Shown here: positions 40,633-47,204 of the stretch, piece after piece | Layout of the letters: every line of letters begins with the position of its first letter | Numbering within the stretch: the stretch's first letter is position 1 | Assembly (NCBI GenBank): GCA_934792465.1 | Contig: CAKVOK010000022.1 | Coordinates: 1 to 47,204 of the forward strand | Length of the DNA: 47,204 nt | From: an uncultured Clostridia bacterium | GTDB taxonomy: Bacteria > Bacillota > Clostridia > RUG12999 | Direction: 5' to 3' | Program-made: the position numbers and the translations under genes | Notes under the pieces: model-generated | The model's input: only the letters and a program-made list of their open reading frames with translations | The model's database searches: none | What the model was told of the DNA's origin: nothing

Positions 40633-42663
40633 ATGAAAAAGATTTACGGAACAATATTATCGATAGTATTGGCATTTACTTGTATGGCATCTTCAGCCTT
40701 TGGAAGTGTTGCGGCACAGACAACGGAGAATATAGATGTGTTATATGAGGATCAAAACGGCTCGGCGGCACAGTCCGCCGGGGGAATTGCCGCAGCGGCG
40801 GCAACCGACCCCGAATTGGGCGATTGCATGATGCTTACATCTGCGGACGGATATGACTGCGGCGGATTGACGGCACACGCTGTTGTAAACTTTGATATGA
40901 GTGCGGTGCAGGTAGATACATCAAAGCATTATGTGATGTTTGGCATGGATTATAAAACCAACAGCGATTTGTCAAAGCTCGGAATGGTCATAAACGGTGC
41001 AAGACAGCTTATTTCGGATGAGGCGGGAACAATTTCCGGAAAATATAAAAAGAATGTCTGGAACAGCATTTGGGTAATTTATGATATGAGCAGCGAAACC
41101 GCTAAAAATTACGGCGACAGCCTGGTTTACATTAACGGAATTCAGAGCAGCGGAAACGGAATGATTGCGTCGGGCAGACTTGCAAGAATAAAGTGGGACG
41201 CTATGACATCGCTTGAAATGGTTCTTGCGGATAAAACAAGCGGCGGTCAGGCGGAAACCTATATCGATAATGTGCGGCTGTATCAGGCAGATGATATTGA
41301 TTCCGTGTTGAGTGTTGTAAATAATTCAAAATTTGAGGAAGACGCTGCGGACAGCGGAGATGAAAGCGGCAAAACCGCTTACAACGGCGTATTGCAGGTG
41401 TTAAGAGACAGAAATGCGGATTGTGTGACAGAAGCGCCGAATGCGTGGACGGTTGAAAGCCTGTCGGCGGACGGCATGGGAGAATACAAAAATGTAGTTT
41501 CATCAAACTATGCCGAGCTTGCGGCACACAAGGCGTGGGCAGCACTTGATATAGGCATAACAAGCAAGGATTTTGACAGCCGCTATCCGTATATGTTGGT
41601 CGGAGTGAATTTTAAAACAGCTAACCGGCTTGAACGTTTCGTTTTAACGGGAAATAATAACAAAACACTGATTTCGGGATATAATACAGGTTTTCTCGGC
41701 GGCGGAAGATATTCGAGGACAGAGTGGAACAAAGCGTGGTTTGTATATGATATAAACAGCGAGAGCAAGTACACAAATAAATACGGCGACAGTATGGTTT
41801 ATATCAACGGAAAACAGCAGTACGGAAGCGGATTTATGGCATCGGACAGAACCGCTGCCGGCGGAATAAAGGATGTATCTTCAATCGGCATACTTCTTGC
41901 GAACAAAGAAAGTGCTGATACATCGGAAACCACGGAAATAGCAATAGATGATGTCAGGATTTATATGGCAGACAGTATCGATACCGTTACTGATGTTGTT
42001 ACGGGCAGCTGGGAAGAACCGGCAACAGAAGTGACGGACGTGCAGATAGAGGGAAAAATCCGAAATGATAAAGGCATACCTGTTGTCAGCAAGGATTCGG
42101 TTCAGTTGCGTATTCAATACGGCGAGCAGATAGACGCAGAGTCTTTCAATAAATCACAAGTATTGTTAAACGGACAGGAAGTTGATGACGCAACGGTAAA
42201 CGAAAAGGAAGTTTGCATAAATCTCAGCGGCTTAAACGGTGCAAAAAGCTACACGCTGTCTTTGGGAAATATAGGAAATGATGTTTGCGGAACACAGCTT
42301 GCACAAAAAGAAATCAAATTCAGAACCGCCGGTGATGTTGACGTGGAAAAAATGGCAATATACAAGGGATTTTCCGTGGCGGATGCGATTGAGAGCGGAG
42401 TTTTGACTGCGAGAATAACAGGCATGAGAAACAACACAAATGAGGATAAGAGCGTTACCGCTTTTGCGGTTCTGACGAAAAACGGAATGATTGAGAGCAT
42501 TATGTCAAATTCAATGACTATTCCGGCAAACGATAAAGTTGATGTGAGCAGCTTCGAAGTGAGCGTGCCCGAAAGCACCGAAGATAAATACGCTTTGAAA
42601 ATGTTTTTATGGGATTCGATATCAAGCGGTATCGGATATGTAAAGCATATTGAGATTAAATAA
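40633..42663 (+). CDS. Secreted protein with duplicated LamG-like modules
   Basis: A 676-residue exported protein with signal peptide (1-28). Two homologous beta-sandwich modules follow, about 35-225 and 250-460. Each holds the pattern YGDSxVYINGxQ, then DNVRLYQADDIDSV in the first and DDVRIYMADSIDTV in the second, so the gene contains an internal duplication. A bacterial Ig-like region (about 465-565) and a C-terminal FxxxAVLTKNGMIESI-type domain follow, the latter resembling beta-sandwiches of other surface proteins in such clusters. No catalytic motif is visible. It lies 14 bases after the giant hydrolase gene behind GAGAGG and is probably a glycan-binding component. Confidence 0.8.
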   Translation: MKKIYGTILSIVLAFTCMASSAFGSVAAQTTENIDVLYEDQNGSAAQSAGGIAAAAATDPELGDCMMLTSADGYDCGGLTAHAVVNFDMSAVQVDTSKHYVMFGMDYKTNSDLSKLGMVINGARQLISDEAGTISGKYKKNVWNSIWVIYDMSSETAKNYGDSLVYINGIQSSGNGMIASGRLARIKWDAMTSLEMVLADKTSGGQAETYIDNVRLYQADDIDSVLSVVNNSKFEEDAADSGDESGKTAYNGVLQVLRDRNADCVTEAPNAWTVESLSADGMGEYKNVVSSNYAELAAHKAWAALDIGITSKDFDSRYPYMLVGVNFKTANRLERFVLTGNNNKTLISGYNTGFLGGGRYSRTEWNKAWFVYDINSESKYTNKYGDSMVYINGKQQYGSGFMASDRTAAGGIKDVSSIGILLANKESADTSETTEIAIDDVRIYMADSIDTVTDVVTGSWEEPATEVTDVQIEGKIRNDKGIPVVSKDSVQLRIQYGEQIDAESFNKSQVLLNGQEVDDATVNEKEVCINLSGLNGAKSYTLSLGNIGNDVCGTQLAQKEIKFRTAGDVDVEKMAIYKGFSVADAIESGVLTARITGMRNNTNEDKSVTAFAVLTKNGMIESIMSNSMTIPANDKVDVSSFEVSVPESTEDKYALKMFLWDSISSGIGYVKHIEIK

Positions 42664-42684
42664 AATTATACAAGGAGAGAAACA

Positions 42685-44316
42685 ATGAAAAAAGCATACA
42701 AGGTTCTACTTTTAATAATGTCGCTTTTCTGTATTACATCTGCGGTGGGTGCCAAAGAGCTGACTGTCGATGTGGAAACTCCGGATAAAAAAGGGCAGCT
42801 TTATACACTGAGAATATATAACAAGGGCGTAGATGTCGAAACCGCATCTGATACCGATATAGCAGCATTTGACGACTGCGAGGCGGTTGAAGACGGAAAG
42901 GTATCGTTTGTGTTGGATTTCGGTTATCCGAGCGGCATTTACAAATATGTCGTCAAATCGTTTTCCGGCGATTTTGAAAAATACGGAGAGATTGCCGTTA
43001 CAAACGAGGAAGAGTATCAAAATGCCGTTGCGGCTCTGGCGGAATCTTTGAATGAACCGAATATAGGGGAAAGCGCGAAAAAAGTATTTGACGAAAATAA
43101 GGATGTCTTTTTAATTTCTTCCGATTTTGATATATATGATGATGTTACAGCGTTGGCAACCGACAGCACATACGAGAAAATCGCAAAACGCATTACTCAG
43201 GATATGACACTTGAAGAATTGAAAAAAGTATACAGACAGGAAATGATGCTCGGAGCAACAGAAAAAGCGTCACCGTCACTGATTGTTAAAATGAATTGTG
43301 AGTATGGCGACGATTTGGAATTAAAAAACGATAAAGTAAATGAATACTACAATAAGCTGAGCGGTTCGGCAAAGACGGACGCTGCGTCAAAAGAAAAAGG
43401 AAAGTATGATACGTTGGAAGAATATTCGTTTGCACATGCGCAGGCAGTTGCGATTGTATCAATCAACAATGTATCGTCCTGGACCGGCATAAAGCCGATT
43501 ATAAATGATTTAAACGAGATTGCCGAACTTGGTTTTCCAACCGATTTGGGTTCGTCAAAAGAGGCAGAGGTATTAAACAGCCTGTCGGGAGAATTACCGC
43601 TTGCAAGCGTTGCGGATTTTAAAGCGGCAGTTAAGCGTTTGACGGGCAGCGGTTCGGGCAGCGGTTCGAGCAGCGGTTCGGGCAGCGGCGGCTCCGGCGG
43701 AACAAAGAAAAATACCGGCGGAAGTCAGCCGGGCTATATAGTTCCGACCAACAAAACCGAAACGCCGACGGAGAGCAAAAAAGAGTATTTCGATGATATT
43801 TCCGATGTAAAATGGGCGGAAGATGCAATAAACAAACTTGCGTCAATGAATATTATTTCCGGAAAAGGAGAAAACAAGTTTGCTCCGAATGATTTTATTA
43901 CAAGAGAAGAATTTGTAAAAATTATTGTTGAAGCGTTTGATATTACGGGAGATGGAGCAAACACATTCGGCGATGTTTCGGAAGATGAATGGTTTGCACC
44001 GTATGTAATAAGGGCGTCTGCCGGCGGAGTAACAAACGGATTTGATGACGGAACTTTCGGAGTGGGAAAGAATATTACAAGAGAAGATGCTTGCTCGATG
44101 ATTGCACGTGCTGTCGGTATTGACGGCGAGTGCGATATTGAACTCGAATTTTCGGATATTGAAGACATTTCCGATTATTCGCTGAACGCAATTAAAAACT
44201 TGGTTAGAATAGGAGCCGTAAACGGCAGTGACGGAAAAATTCTTCCCCAAAACAATATAACGAGAGCGGAAACCGCGGTAATAGTCAGCGCAGTGCTGGA
44301 GGTGAACGGAAAATGA
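42685..44316 (+). CDS. Secreted protein with C-terminal SLH repeats
   Basis: A 543-residue exported protein. After the signal peptide (1-23) comes an unrecognised region (24-320), then a Gly-Ser linker (about 321-337) encoded by tandem 12-base units. Three SLH repeats (about 368-543) contain FDDISDVKWAEDAINKLASM, TREEFVKIIVEAFDI, FGDVSEDEWFAPYVIRASAG, ITREDACSMIARAVGI and ITRAETAVIVSAVLEV. SLH repeats bind pyruvylated secondary cell-wall polymer, so this is a wall-attached protein. It overlaps the next gene by four bases. Confidence 0.9.
   Translation: MKKAYKVLLLIMSLFCITSAVGAKELTVDVETPDKKGQLYTLRIYNKGVDVETASDTDIAAFDDCEAVEDGKVSFVLDFGYPSGIYKYVVKSFSGDFEKYGEIAVTNEEEYQNAVAALAESLNEPNIGESAKKVFDENKDVFLISSDFDIYDDVTALATDSTYEKIAKRITQDMTLEELKKVYRQEMMLGATEKASPSLIVKMNCEYGDDLELKNDKVNEYYNKLSGSAKTDAASKEKGKYDTLEEYSFAHAQAVAIVSINNVSSWTGIKPIINDLNEIAELGFPTDLGSSKEAEVLNSLSGELPLASVADFKAAVKRLTGSGSGSGSSSGSGSGGSGGTKKNTGGSQPGYIVPTNKTETPTESKKEYFDDISDVKWAEDAINKLASMNIISGKGENKFAPNDFITREEFVKIIVEAFDITGDGANTFGDVSEDEWFAPYVIRASAGGVTNGFDDGTFGVGKNITREDACSMIARAVGIDGECDIELEFSDIEDISDYSLNAIKNLVRIGAVNGSDGKILPQNNITRAETAVIVSAVLEVNGK
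43645..43692 (+). repeat. 12-bp coding minisatellite in the Gly-Ser linker
   Basis: Four tandem units of GGCAGCGGTTCG (two perfect, two with one to three changes) encode GlySerGlySer repeats. Such arrays change length easily by slippage without breaking frame, so linker length may vary between strains. Confidence 0.85.
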
Positions 44317-46991
44317 AAAAAATATCACTTTTACTTGTAATTATTCTTTCCATGCTGACAATTCCTACCGTAACAAGTGCGGAAGCAGGCGCAAATGAGG
44401 AAAACCTGCTGGATTATTTGGGAATATCAATGAAATATTCTCAATCCGACGGTGCCTATTTAACAAGAGGAGAGGCGGCAAAACTGGCGCTCGGTGTTGC
44501 AAATCACAGAGAAGTGTCGAATTATGACAGATGTACATTTTCCGATGTTTCGGTGCAAACAAAAAATCACAATGAGATTGAGTATTGCCTGGATTTGGGT
44601 ATCATTTCCGAGAGTGAAACGTTTAATCCCGATGAACCCGTAACGGTAGCGGAATTTTCAAAAATGGTGTGCTGTTCCTTGGGATACAGAGGATTTGCCG
44701 AGGAAAGAGGCGGATACCCGGACGGATATTTGAACATTGCCGAGCAGTACAGGTTCTACAGAGGGGTTAGTTCTTGGGGAACTTCTTATATAAAATGTGA
44801 CGATGCGGATATGATTGCGGCAAATATTCTGGTATCAAGATATATTCCGTATAACGAATATGAAACAGACGACAAAAGTAATGTACTCTATCGTTTCTTT
44901 GATATTTACAGAGTGAGCGGAATTATTACACGAAACGAAATTACGGGAATACTTGCTCCCGTGGGAACGAAGAAAAATCACATTGAAATAGACGGCGATG
45001 AATTTTCGGTTTCCGATGATATAAAGACAAAGCTGTTGTATGCGGTAGGATACCGTATTGATGCGTGGGTACACGAGGAAAAAGATGACGACACAGACAA
45101 AATTGTCTGCTATGGCGAATCCTCACAGATGAGTATAACACAGATTGATTCCGACGACTTTATAAGCTTAAAGGACGGAAAGATAAAGTATTATGAAGGA
45201 GATAAAGAAAAAAGCGAAAGCTTGCCGATTGACTGCGGAGTTATTGTCAACGGCGAGGCGGTAAGCCGAGAAATCGGTTTCGATGTGTTTGAAAAACGCT
45301 GGGGAAAAATCAAGCTTATAAAAGCAGACGGCAGCAACATTTCCGCTATATCAATCAAGGCATATGACAACTATTTTGTAAGCAGTATAGATGCGGAGAA
45401 TTTTGAATGTTTTGACGGAACAAGAGAATCTGCTTCAAGCATGCCGCAGTATATTTCGTTTAAAGATGAATACGGAAAAATTGCGGAAAACACATACTTT
45501 TTCGATAATGTGGGCGAACTTAAGCAATTCGGCGACATCAGCGTAAATTCCGTTATTTCCGTTGCAAAAAATGAAAATAACGCAGAATGTATCATCACGA
45601 AAGAAAGTATCGGCGGAAAAGTTGATTCAATCGAAAATGATGGCGATGAGAAAAGCATACGTGTAGATAATAATGTATACTATCTCTCACGTGAGATGGA
45701 AAGCTCCAGAAGCGGGATTCGCAGCACGGGCAAGGAGTATACTTTTTACCTTGACGCAAACGGAAGAATTGCGGCGGCGGTTCTCAAAAAAGCAAGCGAA
45801 AATGAAATGATGTGGGCTTATCTGCTCGATATGGCGGAAGAAACAGATGATAAGGACAGGGTAATACTGAGAGCGGTAACTCCGGCGGACGGCAGAATTT
45901 CGCTGGCTTGCGCGTCAAAGGTTAATATAGACGGAAAGCAGCGCAAGGGAAAATATGAAGTATTGGCGAATATTTTCAAAGACAGCGGCGGCAATTTCGT
46001 CAAACAGCTTGTAAGATTTTCCGTTAATGAGGACGGTGAAATAAATAAGCTTGATACCGCAGAATTTGACGCAGTGTCGGAAAATGCTTCAAACAGCCTG
46101 CACCTTGTGTATGACGGAGCGTCCGCACAGACATATTTTAAATCCAATTTAAAAGCGTTCGGAATGAACGCACAGTACAACAACAATACGGTTGTGTTTT
46201 ATATCCCGGCGGACGGCAGCGACTTTGACGATTACATAGTCGTTCCGATTTCCAAATTCGTTACGGATAAAAAATATTACGTAAAGGCATATTCCACGGA
46301 TAAATATTCTCTGACTGCGGAAGCCGTTCTCTGTTATGACAATGTAATTGAAACCACACCTATGATGTATCAGGATTATCTTACGGTAGTGTCCGACATC
46401 TCGGTTGGTCTGAATGATGATAATGAGGCGGTAACCAAGATAACGGGTTATCAAAAAGACAGTGAATTGACATGGGATGTAACGGACAGCAATGTGCTGA
46501 AAATCGGCAATACGAAAATCGGTTATTCGTCTTCCGCAGACGGAAACTTGGAGCTGGGAGTCGGCGATGCGATAAGGTTTGATACCGACAAGGACGGAAA
46601 CATTGTAAATATTCAATTGATTTATGATTGCAGCGAACGTAAGTTCCATATGCCCATATCTCCCGATACACAAAGCGAATATATAGTTTCGATAGGAAGC
46701 GGATATTCGATTAACGAAATCGGAATGGTAATTCCGTTCAGAATAAAGGACGGAGGAATAATCTGTGCAACAAATACCGCTCTTGAACCGGATAATGCAA
46801 ATCAGAAGTATGTTGTTATGAATACTTCGTATTTCAGAATTTATGAGGTTGATACAACCGCAAGAAAGCCGATTGTAAGAAAGATTTCTGCATCGGATAT
46901 AAAAACATGGTATGATTCCGGTGTTACGGACGAGGTTTTGTGCAAATGCAGATATGATGAGGGCAGGAGCCTTATTATATACAAAAAGTGA
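44313..46991 (+). CDS. Large secreted protein with N-terminal SLH-like repeats
   Basis: An 892-residue exported protein with signal peptide (1-22). Two SLH-type motifs follow (about 28-130): LTRGEAAKLALGVAN with CTFSDVSVQTKNHNEIEYCLDLGII, and FNPDEPVTVAEFSKMVCCSLGY. The remaining ~750 residues are beta-rich with many Asp/Gly turns and lysine-rich repeats (GKIKYYEGDKE, NGRIAAAVLKKASEN, DGNIVNIQLIYD). I recognise no enzymatic domain; it resembles large S-layer-like or scaffold proteins that accompany SLH cassettes. It is the last gene of the operon and is followed by a terminator. Confidence 0.85.
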   Translation: MKKISLLLVIILSMLTIPTVTSAEAGANEENLLDYLGISMKYSQSDGAYLTRGEAAKLALGVANHREVSNYDRCTFSDVSVQTKNHNEIEYCLDLGIISESETFNPDEPVTVAEFSKMVCCSLGYRGFAEERGGYPDGYLNIAEQYRFYRGVSSWGTSYIKCDDADMIAANILVSRYIPYNEYETDDKSNVLYRFFDIYRVSGIITRNEITGILAPVGTKKNHIEIDGDEFSVSDDIKTKLLYAVGYRIDAWVHEEKDDDTDKIVCYGESSQMSITQIDSDDFISLKDGKIKYYEGDKEKSESLPIDCGVIVNGEAVSREIGFDVFEKRWGKIKLIKADGSNISAISIKAYDNYFVSSIDAENFECFDGTRESASSMPQYISFKDEYGKIAENTYFFDNVGELKQFGDISVNSVISVAKNENNAECIITKESIGGKVDSIENDGDEKSIRVDNNVYYLSREMESSRSGIRSTGKEYTFYLDANGRIAAAVLKKASENEMMWAYLLDMAEETDDKDRVILRAVTPADGRISLACASKVNIDGKQRKGKYEVLANIFKDSGGNFVKQLVRFSVNEDGEINKLDTAEFDAVSENASNSLHLVYDGASAQTYFKSNLKAFGMNAQYNNNTVVFYIPADGSDFDDYIVVPISKFVTDKKYYVKAYSTDKYSLTAEAVLCYDNVIETTPMMYQDYLTVVSDISVGLNDDNEAVTKITGYQKDSELTWDVTDSNVLKIGNTKIGYSSSADGNLELGVGDAIRFDTDKDGNIVNIQLIYDCSERKFHMPISPDTQSEYIVSIGSGYSINEIGMVIPFRIKDGGIICATNTALEPDNANQKYVVMNTSYFRIYEVDTTARKPIVRKISASDIKTWYDSGVTDEVLCKCRYDEGRSLIIYKK

Positions 46992-47003
46992 TATTTATTT
47001 GCA

Positions 47004-47078
47004 GCTTTTATATTAATGACTGCTGAACAATTAAAAAATGCCCACATATACTAATTTTTTTGGCATTTTTAATTGTTC
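47004..47078. terminator. Operon terminator that is also the inverted copy of the palindromic repeat
   Basis: A stem of about 16 pairs joins AACAATTAAAAAATGCC (47026-47042) to GGCATTTTTAATTGTT (47062-47077), with an A/T-rich loop. It terminates the surface-protein operon. The whole stretch, read on the minus strand, closely matches the element at 32991-33052, including TTAGTATATG and the CAGTCATTA tail, so a mobile or dispersed repeat has been adopted as a terminator. Confidence 0.8.
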
Positions 47079-47107
47079 AAGTGTAAGGATTTTGTGCTTC
47101 CTTTGCC

Positions 47108-47132
47108 AAAAGCCTTGCACTTTCAAGTCGGC
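47108..47132 (-). repeat. Att-like repeat, copy 2 (inverted)
   Basis: Read on the minus strand, 23 of 25 bases equal the sequence at 30848-30872 beside the recombinase stub. I see no gene between 46992 and the window end. Confidence 0.7.
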
Positions 47133-47183
47133 TGTCGTCCCCCGACAACTGCTTGAAACAGTCATTAAATCAATGTCGTGAAC

Positions 47184-47204
47184 CTAAAAACAGCATTTTT
47201 ATGC
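47184..47204 (+). repeat. Partial third copy of the interspersed repeat, cut by window end
   Basis: CTAAAAACAGCAT (47184-47196) is identical to 32978-32990. The GCTTGAAACAGTCATTAAAT before it (47151-47170) resembles the tail of copy 1 (33031-33048). Confidence 0.55.

Noticed and set aside
1..47204. tRNA or rRNA genes
   Set aside because: I saw no GTTCGAATC-type T-loop in a cloverleaf context and no rRNA-like stretch, though a covariance search could find something I missed.

Overview
This window looks like a chromosomal segment of a low-to-moderate GC Clostridia-type Firmicute, probably an uncultured gut or anaerobic lineage. The evidence is an oxygen-defence superoxide reductase behind a Fur/PerR-like palindrome, a short-form HisG with HisZ, a PyrR RNA attenuator, canonical TTGACA-N17-TATAAT promoters, AGGAGG ribosome sites, ATA-rich codon use, and secreted proteins anchored by SLH (S-layer homology) repeats. 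Naming a genus would be guesswork.

Layout. Positions 1-6600 hold mostly housekeeping genes: a superoxide reductase cut by the window edge with a rubredoxin stub before it, rlmD and nadE (minus strand), a DUF1294 membrane protein, a zinc-ribbon protein coupled to an OGG-type DNA glycosylase, and a cysteine-rich DUF6062-like protein. Positions 6640-10770 are a two-gene unit behind a leader peptide and attenuator. It encodes an isopropylmalate-synthase-like protein that has lost its catalytic and metal-binding residues, and a fusion of a TIM-barrel isomerase domain to an acyl-CoA synthetase. Positions 10790-19200 are a complete, translationally coupled histidine operon, hisZGDCBHAF(IE)K.

Positions 19220-19965 contain the most unusual structure: a promoter followed by a roughly 180-base leader built from small hairpins separated by four ATGAATTG and then four CAATTCAT boxes, ahead of a four-helix-bundle (S23-like) gene and an internally deleted PH-domain gene. 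Positions 20100-28800 hold a diacylglycerol-glucosyltransferase-like enzyme, an anchored hypothetical, an ECF transporter S component, a P1 peptidase, endonuclease IV, an oxidoreductase plus sugar-isomerase pair, and a PyrR-controlled uracil uptake operon.

Positions 28900-30900 are a scar zone: a truncated secreted ORF, a 124-bp palindrome, a frameshifted IS3-family element and the C-terminal stub of a tyrosine recombinase. From 30945 to the end lies a carbohydrate and cell-surface region: a second oxidoreductase/isomerase pair (minus strand), an unrecognised ~580-residue enzyme-like protein, an AraC regulator, and a four-gene operon of very large secreted proteins. These carry GH99-like, SGNH, copper-amine-oxidase-stalk, LamG-like and SLH domains. 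Two different repeat families occur in inverted orientation on both sides of this region.

All functional calls are from reading motifs by eye; no database search was run.
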